A stretch of 64,000 bases of DNA from Proteocatella sp041738345 (GTDB lineage Bacteria; Bacillota; Clostridia; Peptostreptococcales; Filifactoraceae), in assembly GCA_041738345.1 (NCBI GenBank), contig JBGSPX010000038.1:39457-103456 (forward strand), written 5' to 3'. Below are positions 7,672 to 16,590 of the stretch, piece after piece; the first letter of the stretch is position 1, and each line of letters starts with the position of its first letter. Made by a program: the position numbers and the translations under genes. Below the pieces are notes generated by a model that did no database searches, was not told the DNA's origin, and worked only from the letters and a program-made list of their open reading frames with translations.

Positions 7672-7842
7672 TTATTCTTCTTTATCTTTTATTTTTTTAG
7701 GACTACATAACATTTCCTCTTTTTTAGCAGCTCTCCCGCATTTTTTACATACAAATTTAGGATCTTTAACTAATTTAATATAATCCTTTATATTATCATC
7801 TAGATAATCATCTTTAACTAATTTACAAAGTTTCTTTCCCAT
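7672..7842 (-). CDS. Small zinc-ribbon-like protein
   Basis: This 56-residue protein is lysine-rich and contains CKKC (Cys32, Cys35) and Cys46, with Cys6 as a possible fourth metal ligand. No enzyme domain is present. The family is not recognised with certainty; short proteins of this kind occur in many anaerobes without a known role. AAGGAGAACGCT precedes the ATG at 7842 and decides the start over a TTG eight codons upstream. A strong terminator follows, so it is transcribed alone. Confidence 0.6.
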   Translation of the reverse strand: MGKKLCKLVKDDYLDDNIKDYIKLVKDPKFVCKKCGRAAKKEEMLCSPKKIKDKEE

Positions 7843-7960
7843 AGCGTTCTCCTTCTGTAATGTCAAAAGTTTCCTAGAATTGTATATACCCAGATTAGTA
7901 CAAAATATTCATATATCTGTAAAAAAAGTATATTTTATAAAATTATCATATGGGGGAGCT

Positions 7961-8010
7961 GAAAAAAAGAGATATTCTCCTAATTTAAAATTAAGAGCAT
8001 ATCTCTTTTT
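7961..8010 (-). terminator. Terminator of leuS
   Basis: AAAAAGAGATAT (7963-7974) pairs with ATATCTCTTTTT (7998-8009), with an inner AAATTAA/TTAATTT pairing. Poly-A on one side and poly-T on the other make it potentially bidirectional. Confidence 0.75.
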
Positions 8011-8025
8011 AGTATGATACTATAT

Positions 8026-10437
8026 TTATTTCACTACAATATTAAATATTTTTCCGTTTACGAATATTTCTTTAACTACAGTTTTTCCATCCATGAAAGC
8101 CATTAGTTTTTCATCTTTAGCAAGTACTTCTTTAGCAAGATTAATATCTGCATCTCTAGGAATAGTAATAGTTCCTCTTACTTTACCATTAAACTGAACT
8201 GGCATTTCGATTTCACTATCTACTGTAAGGTCTTCATTCCATTGTGGCCATGAAGACTGGTTAAGCATTCCGCCAAAGCCTTGTTCTTCCCAAATTTCTT
8301 CTGTGATATGAGGAGCAATAGGATAAAGTAATGCTACAAAGTCTTTAAGTTCATCTTTTGTAACAAATCCTGTATCATAAAACTCATTTATAGCGGTCAT
8401 CATTGCGGCTATAGCTGTATTGTATTTCATACTTTCGATATCCTGAGATACTTTCTTTATAGTCTTATGCATAAGTGATGTATGTTCTTTAGAGTATCCG
8501 GCTTGGTCTTTAGTTATTTCTTGAAGCTTCCAAACTCTATCTAAGAAACGCTTACAGCCCTTAACGCTTGAATCTGACCATATAGCAGGCTTTTCGTATT
8601 CTCCTATAAACATAACATATGTTCTAAGTGTATCCGCTCCATATGCATCGATTATATCATTAGGATTTATAACATTTCCTCTTGATTTTGACATTTTTTC
8701 GCCGTCGCTACCAAGTACAAGTCCCTGCGCAGTTCTTTTTGCATAAGGCTCTTTATAAGGTACAGCTCCGATATCATAAAGGAATCTATGCCAGAATCTA
8801 GAGTAGATAAGGTGACGCGTAACATGCTCCATTCCACCATTATACCAATCTACTGGACCCCAGTAATTTAATTTTTCTTGAGAAGCCAATTCATTTGTGT
8901 TTGTTGGGTCTATATATCTTAGGAAATACCAAGATGAACCTGCCCACTGAGGCATAGTATCCGTTTCTCTTTTTCCATCGCCGCCACAGCAAGGACATTT
9001 TACGTTCACCCATTCCTCTATATTTGCAAGTGGAGACTCTCCAGTATCTGTAGGTTTGAAGTTGTCGACTACAGGAAGTTTTAGAGGAAGCTCACTTTCT
9101 GGAACTGGTACCATGCCGCATTTATCACAGTGGATTATTGGAATTGGCTCACCCCAATATCTTTGTCTGTTAAATGCCCAATCTTTCATCTTGTAATTTA
9201 CTTTTTTACAACCTATACCTTTTTGAGATATGTGTTCAATCATTTTTTCAATAGCTTCTTTTACAGGAAGTCCATTAATTATAGGTGAGTTTACAAGGGT
9301 GCCGTTAGCAATATCCGTGAATGCTTCTTCTTGTACATTTCCGCCACTGATTACTTCTACTATAGGAATATTGAATTTTTTAGCAAACTCCCAGTCTCTT
9401 GTATCATGTGCAGGAACTGCCATTATAGCACCTGTTCCATAACCCATCATTACATAGTCCGAAATCCAAACCGGAATTTCTTCTCCTGAAAGAGGATTTA
9501 TAGCTTTTATCCCTTTAAGCTCAACTCCAGTCTTATCCTTAGCAAGTTGAACTCTTTCGAATTCAGTTTTCTTTTTAGATTCAACTTTATAAGCTTCAAC
9601 CTCATCCATATTAGTTATTTCAGCTGAAAGCGTATCTATAAGTGGATGTTCTGGAGCTATAACCATAAATGTAGCGCCGTATATAGTATCTGCTCTAGTA
9701 GTAAATACTTCTAGGTTAAGCTCATCGTGATTTTTTAATTTAAATTGAATTTGTGCTCCGTAAGATCTTCCAATCCAGTTTTCTTGCTCAAGTTTTATTC
9801 TTGGAAGGAAATCAAGGTCTTTAAGTTCATCTAGCAGTTTATCTGCATATTCTCTTATTCTTAAGAACCACACATCTTTTTCCATCTGAACAACTTCGCT
9901 TCCACATCTATCACATACGCCGTCTTGAGATTCTTCGTTCGCAAGTACAACATTGCAACTATTACAGAAGTTTACAAATGTTTTGTCTTTGAACGCTAAA
10001 TTGTGTTTAAATAGTTGTAAGAATATCCACTGCGTCCATTTATAATATTTTTCGTCAGTAGTATCTACAGTTCTACTCCAATCAAAAGAATATCCCGCCG
10101 CTTTAAGCTGTCCTGTAAATACTTTTATGTTTTCATCAGTAACTACACGAGGATGCTTTCCAGTTTGAATTGCATAGTTTTCAGTAGGAAGTCCAAATGC
10201 ATCCCAACCGATAGGGAATAGTACATTATACCCCTCTAGTCTTCTTTTTCTTGAAACCACCTCAAGCGAAGTATACGCTCTTATATGTCCAACATGAAGT
10301 CCTGCTCCAGACGGATATGGAAACTCCACTAAATTATAGTATTTTGGCTTACTTGTATCGTCAGAAGCCTTGAATGTTTCATTTTTTTCCCAAATTTCCT
10401 GCCATTTTTTCTCTACAATACTTGGATTGTATTCCAT
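8026..10437 (-). CDS. leuS: Leucyl-tRNA synthetase
   Basis: The 803-residue product is a full-length class I synthetase that charges tRNA-Leu. The ATP-binding HIGH-type motif is HVGH inside PYPSGAGLHVGHIRAY near residue 50. The KMSKS loop is in DGEKMSKSRGNV. Between them lie zinc-binding CxxC pairs and an editing domain with the TTRADTIYGATFMVIAPEHP segment. The frame continues upstream of the ATG at 10437, but that sequence is T-box leader RNA. GAGGGAG is 8 bases before this ATG. Expression is expected to respond to uncharged tRNA-Leu. Confidence 0.97.
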   Translation of the reverse strand: MEYNPSIVEKKWQEIWEKNETFKASDDTSKPKYYNLVEFPYPSGAGLHVGHIRAYTSLEVVSRKRRLEGYNVLFPIGWDAFGLPTENYAIQTGKHPRVVTDENIKVFTGQLKAAGYSFDWSRTVDTTDEKYYKWTQWIFLQLFKHNLAFKDKTFVNFCNSCNVVLANEESQDGVCDRCGSEVVQMEKDVWFLRIREYADKLLDELKDLDFLPRIKLEQENWIGRSYGAQIQFKLKNHDELNLEVFTTRADTIYGATFMVIAPEHPLIDTLSAEITNMDEVEAYKVESKKKTEFERVQLAKDKTGVELKGIKAINPLSGEEIPVWISDYVMMGYGTGAIMAVPAHDTRDWEFAKKFNIPIVEVISGGNVQEEAFTDIANGTLVNSPIINGLPVKEAIEKMIEHISQKGIGCKKVNYKMKDWAFNRQRYWGEPIPIIHCDKCGMVPVPESELPLKLPVVDNFKPTDTGESPLANIEEWVNVKCPCCGGDGKRETDTMPQWAGSSWYFLRYIDPTNTNELASQEKLNYWGPVDWYNGGMEHVTRHLIYSRFWHRFLYDIGAVPYKEPYAKRTAQGLVLGSDGEKMSKSRGNVINPNDIIDAYGADTLRTYVMFIGEYEKPAIWSDSSVKGCKRFLDRVWKLQEITKDQAGYSKEHTSLMHKTIKKVSQDIESMKYNTAIAAMMTAINEFYDTGFVTKDELKDFVALLYPIAPHITEEIWEEQGFGGMLNQSSWPQWNEDLTVDSEIEMPVQFNGKVRGTITIPRDADINLAKEVLAKDEKLMAFMDGKTVVKEIFVNGKIFNIVVK

Positions 10438-10472
10438 AATAACAACTCCCTCATAAGATATTTTTTTGTAAT

Positions 10473-10742
10473 AAAAAATCTCCCTCTCTACAATAGAGAC
10501 GAAGATATCGCGGTACCACTCTAATTGACAGTGCAAAAACACTGTCCACTTAAAAGTCTTTAACGGGACAAGCCGATAGACATTAATTTCCAAAATATAA
10601 ATCTAAATTATCTGAAATATAATTTTGGTTTCACATCTATAACTCCCAGGCGAGTTCAGAATAAATCTTTGTTGCCTTTTCACCAAACGGCAACTCTCTA
10701 GAAAAGACTAAATTTCTTACTACTCCTGCTCAAAGTTTTGTT
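10473..10742 (-). ncRNA. Leucine T-box leader of leuS
   Basis: The leader contains the T-box sequence GAGTGGTACCGCG (minus strand, 10521-10509). The specifier region reads GAACTCGCC, with CTC (Leu) at 10654-10652. The terminator is a 13-bp stem with one mismatch (10494-10506 with 10478-10490), followed by a T-run at 10477-10473. A hairpin GACAGTG/CACTGTC precedes the antiterminator. Uncharged tRNA-Leu would stabilise the antiterminator and allow leuS transcription. Confidence 0.93.
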
Positions 10743-10748
10743 CCTAAG

Positions 10749-10777
10749 ATAATATCACGATATGAAATAAAAATCAA
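10749..10777 (-). promoter_or_regulatory. Promoter of the leuS T-box transcript
   Basis: On the minus strand, TTGATT (10777-10772) and TATTAT (10754-10749) are 17 bp apart, just upstream of the T-box stem I. Confidence 0.65.
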
Positions 10778-10859
10778 CACAATTTTCACAACTTGTATAG
10801 AAAAAAAGCTAAAAACAATATATAATCATATAGATGATGTGTTTGAAAAGAGGTAATTC

Positions 10860-12668
10860 ATGAAAACTTCGTATATTGAAGAGCAACTTAAAAATCTTCC
10901 AGAAAAATCTGGTGTTTATATAATGAAAGATGAAAATGACCACATAATATATATCGGGAAAGCCATATCTTTAAAAAATAGAGTAAGACAGTATTTTAGA
11001 GATAGTAATGATGATCCCAAAGTAGTGGCTATGGTCAAAAAAATTGCAGATTTTGAGTATATTGTAACAGATAATGAACTAGAGGCGCTGGTACTTGAAA
11101 ATCAGCTCATAAAAAAGCATAAGCCTCATTACAACATACTTTTAAAAGATGACAAGACTTATCCATATATAAAAATTACAAATGAAGATTATCCCAGAAT
11201 ACTGAAGGTTAGAACTGTTTTGAAAGATGGGGCACTTTATTTTGGGCCATATACTAATGTATTTGCACTTAACGACTATCTAGAAGCCGTAAATGACATA
11301 TTCAAATTAAGGAATTGTAATCGTAATATAGAAAAATCACAAAAAAGTAATGAACGACCATGCCTAAATTACTATATAAAAAAATGTTCCGCGCCTTGTA
11401 ACTCAAAAATAACCAAGGTAGAATATATCTCTGATGTAAAAGATGCGATAGAAATTCTTAAAGGTAATACAGATTTAGTTAAAGACTATCTTACTGAAAA
11501 AATGTATCAAGCTTCTAAAAACTTAAATTTTGAAGAAGCTGCGAAAATTAGAGATAAAATAAATAGTTTAGATACTCTATTTGATAAACAAAAAATTATT
11601 TCTAGCGATATAGAAAAAAACCAAGATTATATTGCGTTTAGCCATGATGATACCAATATAGTGTTTACGGTATTTTTTGTGAGAAATGGAAAGCTATCTG
11701 GGCAAGAAAGTTTTTATTTCGAGCTATTATTTGAAGCAATTGAAGAAGCCTATAATTCATTTCTAATTCAATATTACTTCTCAAGAGATGCCATCCCTGA
11801 TGAGATAATAATAGAGAAGAATCTCAATGACATTTCACTACTTCAAGAGTATTTAGATAACAAAAAGGGTAAAAAAGTAAGGATTATTGTTCCTCAAAAA
11901 GGTGAACGTAAAGAAATGCTTGAATTTGCAAAGAAAAATGCTTATGAACAATTCAAAATAAAAACGATTAGAGAGCTCAATAAAAAATCTAAGTTTGAAA
12001 TATGTATAAAGCAGCTTTCAGATATGCTAAGTATAGAAAAGTTAAATGTTATCGAATCCTATGACATTTCAAATATTCAAGGGACTGACTCAGTAGGTGT
12101 AAAAGTAGTTTATAAAGGCGGAAAAAAATCTCCTAAAGATTATAGGCGATATAAAATAAAAACGCTTGATGGGAAAAGTGATGATTATAGAGCTATGAGT
12201 GAAGTTTTGGAAAGACGGTTTAAAGATCAAAGTCTTCCTGATTTAATCCTTTTAGATGGGGGAAAAGGTCATGTTTCTACCATAAAAAAAGTGATGAAAA
12301 CTTTGGATATAAATGTGCCTGTCTATGGACTTTATAAAGATGATAACCATAGAACCGAAGGAATATGTGATGAAAATAAGGTTTATCAAATAGATAAAAA
12401 AAGTCAACTTTTTAAATTTCTAACAGAGATTCAAGATGAAACGCATAGATTTGCAATTGATTATCATAGGAGCATGAGGAATAAGAATATGATTAAATCC
12501 GAACTTGATGATATAAAGGGAATTGGACAAAAACGTAAAATGGCGATATTTAATAAATTTGGAAGTATTGAAAATATAAAAAATACCACCGTAGAAGAAA
12601 TTAGCAGTATTCCAGGATTTAACAAGAAAATAGCTGAACAAATTTTAAATTATTTTAAGGAGAAATAA
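10860..12668 (+). CDS. uvrC: UvrABC system protein C (excinuclease)
   Basis: This 602-residue nucleotide-excision-repair nuclease makes both incisions around a lesion marked by UvrAB. The N-terminal GIY-YIG domain begins GVYIMKDENDHIIYIGKA. A UvrB-binding UVR helix pair is near residues 200-235 (NFEEAAKIRDKI). The RNase H-like domain includes ESYDISNIQG and DLILLDGGKGH. Two C-terminal helix-hairpin-helix motifs are visible (IKGIGQKRKMAIF and SIPGFNKKIAEQI). Length is normal. GAGG precedes the ATG. It is transcribed with hprK, whose start is 3 bases after its stop. Confidence 0.97.
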   Translation: MKTSYIEEQLKNLPEKSGVYIMKDENDHIIYIGKAISLKNRVRQYFRDSNDDPKVVAMVKKIADFEYIVTDNELEALVLENQLIKKHKPHYNILLKDDKTYPYIKITNEDYPRILKVRTVLKDGALYFGPYTNVFALNDYLEAVNDIFKLRNCNRNIEKSQKSNERPCLNYYIKKCSAPCNSKITKVEYISDVKDAIEILKGNTDLVKDYLTEKMYQASKNLNFEEAAKIRDKINSLDTLFDKQKIISSDIEKNQDYIAFSHDDTNIVFTVFFVRNGKLSGQESFYFELLFEAIEEAYNSFLIQYYFSRDAIPDEIIIEKNLNDISLLQEYLDNKKGKKVRIIVPQKGERKEMLEFAKKNAYEQFKIKTIRELNKKSKFEICIKQLSDMLSIEKLNVIESYDISNIQGTDSVGVKVVYKGGKKSPKDYRRYKIKTLDGKSDDYRAMSEVLERRFKDQSLPDLILLDGGKGHVSTIKKVMKTLDINVPVYGLYKDDNHRTEGICDENKVYQIDKKSQLFKFLTEIQDETHRFAIDYHRSMRNKNMIKSELDDIKGIGQKRKMAIFNKFGSIENIKNTTVEEISSIPGFNKKIAEQILNYFKEK

Positions 12669-12671
12669 CGT

Positions 12672-13595
12672 ATGTTAAATAGCACACTGACAGTTGAAGA
12701 AATGATAAAAGAAATGAAGCTCAACTGTGTAAACATGTCTAAAAAAGAATATAAGCTTGAATCGGGAGATGTAAATAGACCAGGAATGCAACTTATAGGA
12801 TATTATATGCATTTTGCAGAGGATAGGCTTCAAATTATTGGAAATGCCGAATTTGCATATCTTGAAACTTTGAGTGATGAAAATCTGAAGATAAAACTTG
12901 CAGAATTTCTTTCACATGATCTGCCCGCCGTATGCCTGACAAGAGGTCACAAACCAAATGAAATTTTTATGGAACTTGCAAAAAAATATGATAAAACCTT
13001 AATTTTGACAGATTTACCAACTACAAAATTTATAAACAAAGTATCAGAATATGTAAATCATAAACTTGCACCTCTTGAAGTGACTCACGGAGTTTTAGTT
13101 GATGTCGATGGACTTGGAATTCTTATAAAAGGTGATAGTGGTGTTGGAAAGAGTGAAACCGCACTGGAGCTTATAAAAAGGGGACATAGACTTGTCTCTG
13201 ACGATGCGGTAGAGATAAGACTTTTAGATGATGATTTATTGGTAGGGCAATCTCCGGAACTGACAAAATACATGATGGAAATAAGAGGAATTGGATTACT
13301 AGATATAAAAAGTCTTTATGGTGTAGGGGCTGTAAAACCGACAAAAACTATAGATTTAGTTGCTTATCTTGAAAATTGGCAGGAAGGAAAATATTATGAC
13401 CGTTTAGGAATAGATGATGAACTTACCGAAATTTTAGGCATCAAAATTCCAAAAATCACAATTCCTGTGAAGCCAGGAAGAAACCTTGCTGTAATTATTG
13501 AAATAGCTGCGAGAAATCAAAGACAAAAAGAAATGGGTTATAATGCAGCACAAGCATTTAATGAAAGATTGATAGACAAATTGACCAAAAAATAA
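12672..13595 (+). CDS. hprK: HPr kinase/phosphorylase
   Basis: The 307-residue product phosphorylates and dephosphorylates HPr on its regulatory serine, controlling carbon catabolite repression in Gram-positive bacteria. The Walker A motif GDSGVGKSE is at about residues 154-162, followed by LVSDDAVEI and the family signature IRGIGLLDIKSLYG near residue 204. Its ribosome site AAGGAG lies inside the end of uvrC, suggesting translational coupling. Confidence 0.96.
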   Translation: MLNSTLTVEEMIKEMKLNCVNMSKKEYKLESGDVNRPGMQLIGYYMHFAEDRLQIIGNAEFAYLETLSDENLKIKLAEFLSHDLPAVCLTRGHKPNEIFMELAKKYDKTLILTDLPTTKFINKVSEYVNHKLAPLEVTHGVLVDVDGLGILIKGDSGVGKSETALELIKRGHRLVSDDAVEIRLLDDDLLVGQSPELTKYMMEIRGIGLLDIKSLYGVGAVKPTKTIDLVAYLENWQEGKYYDRLGIDDELTEILGIKIPKITIPVKPGRNLAVIIEIAARNQRQKEMGYNAAQAFNERLIDKLTKK

Positions 13596-13620
13596 TATTT
13601 GACAAATTTTGCAATTTTTG

Positions 13621-13650
13621 TTGCATTTTTGTATATATATATGAGATAAT
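13621..13650 (+). promoter_or_regulatory. Candidate promoter of zapA
   Basis: TTGCAT (13621-13626) and GATAAT (13645-13650) are 18 bp apart in the AT-rich gap after hprK. A separate TTGACA at 13599-13604 has no well-placed -10 partner. Confidence 0.4.
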
Positions 13651-13731
13651 AAAGTTAAATATAATTATTTACAACACTAAAACAACTGAAATAAGACATT
13701 CTAAATATATAGATTTGTGGGGGAAAAACTT

Positions 13732-14172
13732 ATGAATAAAATAATAGTAAAAATTGCAGGACAAGAATATACGATAATCGGAAATGAAGAAAAAGATTAT
13801 ATACTTAGTCTCGCATCCCATGTTGATGAGCAGATTGCAAAAGCTTCTGAAAAAACCCCAAAACTGAACAGTGTAACCCCTGTGGTACTAGCTTCTATAA
13901 ATATAGCAGACCAATATTTCAAAGCTGTCGAAGAAAATAAACAGCTTTTAGATAAACTTGATAGCTGTGGAATAGACCTAGATAGTGACGGAAATGCCGA
14001 AAATAGATTTCTTCAAGAAAATGATGATTATGTAGATGAAATTAATGAATTAAAAAATATAATTTCTAAAAAAGATAAAGAAATTGAAGACCTTAATATT
14101 CTAATAAATAGTTTTCAAAATCATATATATCAGTTGCAGTTAGAAGCAAATAAATCGGTAGAATTAGAATAG
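13732..14172 (+). CDS. zapA: Cell division protein ZapA
   Basis: This 146-residue protein promotes FtsZ filament bundling at the division site. The N-terminal KIAGQEYTIIGNEEKDYI strand-turn is the family signature. ALASINIADQYF-type helix positions are represented by VVLASINIADQYF. The remainder is coiled coil (from about residue 65). Its coiled-coil tail is longer than in short ZapA proteins. The ATG at 13732 follows GGGGG at good spacing. The neighbouring U32 peptidase is a frequent zapA neighbour. Confidence 0.88.
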   Translation: MNKIIVKIAGQEYTIIGNEEKDYILSLASHVDEQIAKASEKTPKLNSVTPVVLASINIADQYFKAVEENKQLLDKLDSCGIDLDSDGNAENRFLQENDDYVDEINELKNIISKKDKEIEDLNILINSFQNHIYQLQLEANKSVELE

Positions 14173-14195
14173 TCTCTGTTTTAGAGACTATTTTC
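14168..14195 (+). terminator. Terminator after zapA
   Basis: AATAGTCTCT (14168-14177) and AGAGACTATT (14183-14192) form a perfect 10-bp stem with loop GTTTT followed by TTCT. The zapA stop codon is inside the 5' arm. Confidence 0.7.
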
Positions 14196-14209
14196 TATAA
14201 AGGAGAATT

Positions 14210-16579
14210 ATGAAAAAAAATAAAGTTGAACTTTTAGCACCAGCGGGCACTTTTGAATCACTTGTAGCCGCTATTCAAAACGGAGCAAATGCCGTATATT
14301 TAGCAGGAACTCATTTTGGAGCAAGAACTAATGCAGGAAATTTTGATGATGAAGAACTTGTAAAAGCTATAAAGTATGCTCATATGCGAAATGTTCAGAT
14401 ATATGTAACTGTAAATACACTGATAAATGATGCTGATATTGAGGATTGTTTGGAATATATACGTTTTTTACACAATAATGATGTTGATGCTGTAATCCTT
14501 CAAGACTTTGGATTAGCAACACTTATTAATAAACTGTTTTTAAATTTAGAAACTCATGCTTCTACGCAAATGAGCATTGCAAATACGCTTGATGCAAAAT
14601 TTGCTAAACAAATGGGATTCAAAAGAATAGTTCTTGCAAGAGAAAATTCATTAAGCGAGATAAAAACTATTAAAGAAAATACAAATCTTGAAATAGAAAC
14701 TTTTGTGCATGGAGCGTTATGCGTTTCATACAGTGGAAAATGCCTATTTAGTTTTGTTCATGGTGGCCGATCTGGAAACAAAGGAAGTTGTGCACAGCCT
14801 TGCAGAATGAAATACAGTCTTTCAAAAAATGACTCAAAAAAACTTATAGACAGTCGTTATTTAATAAGTATGAAAGACTTAAGCACTATAACTCAGATTA
14901 AAGATATATTATCAAGTGAGGCAGTAGATTCATTAAAGATAGAGGGCAGAATGAAGAGGCCAGAATACGTAGCGACAGTTGTTAAGAATTATAGACAGGC
15001 CGTAGATTCTATGCTCAAAGACCAAATTTCCGATACTGAATTACTAAAATTAGAAAATGAAATAAAATATGTATTTAATAGAGAATATACCAAAGGTCAT
15101 ATTTTAGAAGAAACTCCTAAGGATGTCGTTAATTTTGATATTCCTAAAAATAAAGGGGTTTATCTTGGTGAAGTAATTCAAGTAAATAGAAAACAAAAAC
15201 GCATAACTTTAAAACTTGAAGATGATTTAAAAAAAGGCGATGGTCTTAGCTTAGGAGAACATGTAGGAAGAATTATTGCGGGAAGAAACATAAAAACAGA
15301 AGCCTCTAAGGGTGAAATTATTGAAATTGATTATGTCGGTCAGGCAGATATTGGAACCAAAGTATACAAAACCTATAATAAAGATATAATGGATAGTGCT
15401 TTAGATAGTTTAAAAAAGGAACATTGCAAATTTCCAATGGATTGCAAGCTTATTCTAAGAGAAAACCTGTCTCCTGAAATTTTTATTAACGATTTTGATG
15501 GAAATTCAGCACACTATATAGATACTGAGTACAAGGTAGAGCTTGCATTAAATAAACCTTCTACTGATGAAAGTATCGAAAAGCAGATTGCAAAACTTGA
15601 AAGCACTGTATTTTATTTAAACAATCTTGAAATTGAAAAAGATGAAAATATAATAATACCGCTTTCTATTTTAAACAAACTAAGAAGAGAAGCGTTAGCT
15701 ATATTAGAAACCAAGCGTTGCTTTAAAAATAAGAGAACAAATATCGAATCTAAAACCGTTAAACATTTAATTGAACAGGAAGTACAAAATTTTAGAGCAA
15801 TTCAAGATAATGGAACTCGCAATAAATTCAGTTTAGCAGTGAGATGTTTTGATAAAAATCAGTATCGTGCATGTCTAGAACTTGGGGTTGAAAAAATTTA
15901 TACTTCAGACCTTGATCTGTATAAAGATATAAATGCTGATTCAAAATGTCAAGTATACTATATAACTCCAAGTATTATGAAAGATTCGGATATACTGGAA
16001 ATAGAACAATTTATATCGGAATATAGACCTAACATAATTACTTCAAGCTTCGGTTTTGGACAAAAATTAAAAGAATTATATATTAATGAGAATAGCACTT
16101 CAAAAATAAATATAGATTATATGGCAAATTTAAATAATAAGTTTTCTTTAGAATATGCAGTAGAAGACTTTAAACAAGTTTTGGGGACCGTAAATCCAGG
16201 ACTTGAATATATAATGAATCAAGAAAATTTAGAGTATGTTTTCTCTGAAGGAAGCAAATCTTATGTGGAAATTATGGTAGCGTCACATCCGCTGCTTATG
16301 ATTACAGAGTACTGTCCATATAAATCTCAAGATAAGAAATGTACTAAAGAAACCTGTAATATAGACGCTGCTTCTTTAAGTTCAGAAAATGGTGAAGAAA
16401 ATATTTTAAAAAGAGAACTTAATTGCAAACTTTGTATATATTCAAAAAAATTGGTAGAACTTCATAAAGACAGTATAAAAACTTTGAAATCTAAAGGGTA
16501 TACTCAATTTAGAATAGACCTTTTGGATGAAAATTATGAAAAAACCAAAGAGCTTATAAGGAAATATAATATTAAGTAA
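14210..16579 (+). CDS. U32-family peptidase-like protein (RlhA/PrtC type, large form)
   Basis: This 789-residue protein starts with the U32 motif VELLAPAGTFESLVAAIQNGANAVYLAG. It has the family signature DSLKIEGRMKRPEYVATVV and four conserved cysteines in about residues 171-200 (ALCVSYSGKCLF and KGSCAQPCR), a probable iron-sulfur site. The long C-terminal half fits the DUF3656-containing architecture of E. coli RlhA, which hydroxylates 23S rRNA. Older annotation calls the family collagenase-like protease. An RNA-modifying role is more likely than proteolysis, but that is inferred. A strong AAAGGAG precedes the ATG. Confidence 0.85.
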   Translation: MKKNKVELLAPAGTFESLVAAIQNGANAVYLAGTHFGARTNAGNFDDEELVKAIKYAHMRNVQIYVTVNTLINDADIEDCLEYIRFLHNNDVDAVILQDFGLATLINKLFLNLETHASTQMSIANTLDAKFAKQMGFKRIVLARENSLSEIKTIKENTNLEIETFVHGALCVSYSGKCLFSFVHGGRSGNKGSCAQPCRMKYSLSKNDSKKLIDSRYLISMKDLSTITQIKDILSSEAVDSLKIEGRMKRPEYVATVVKNYRQAVDSMLKDQISDTELLKLENEIKYVFNREYTKGHILEETPKDVVNFDIPKNKGVYLGEVIQVNRKQKRITLKLEDDLKKGDGLSLGEHVGRIIAGRNIKTEASKGEIIEIDYVGQADIGTKVYKTYNKDIMDSALDSLKKEHCKFPMDCKLILRENLSPEIFINDFDGNSAHYIDTEYKVELALNKPSTDESIEKQIAKLESTVFYLNNLEIEKDENIIIPLSILNKLRREALAILETKRCFKNKRTNIESKTVKHLIEQEVQNFRAIQDNGTRNKFSLAVRCFDKNQYRACLELGVEKIYTSDLDLYKDINADSKCQVYYITPSIMKDSDILEIEQFISEYRPNIITSSFGFGQKLKELYINENSTSKINIDYMANLNNKFSLEYAVEDFKQVLGTVNPGLEYIMNQENLEYVFSEGSKSYVEIMVASHPLLMITEYCPYKSQDKKCTKETCNIDAASLSSENGEENILKRELNCKLCIYSKKLVELHKDSIKTLKSKGYTQFRIDLLDENYEKTKELIRKYNIK

Positions 16580-16590
16580 GTGTGGGGAAT

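Noticed and set aside
10438..10593. N-terminal extension of LeuRS by 52 residues
   Set aside because: This part translates the T-box terminator and antiterminator; the ATG at 10437 has a proper ribosome site and starts at the family's usual N-terminus.
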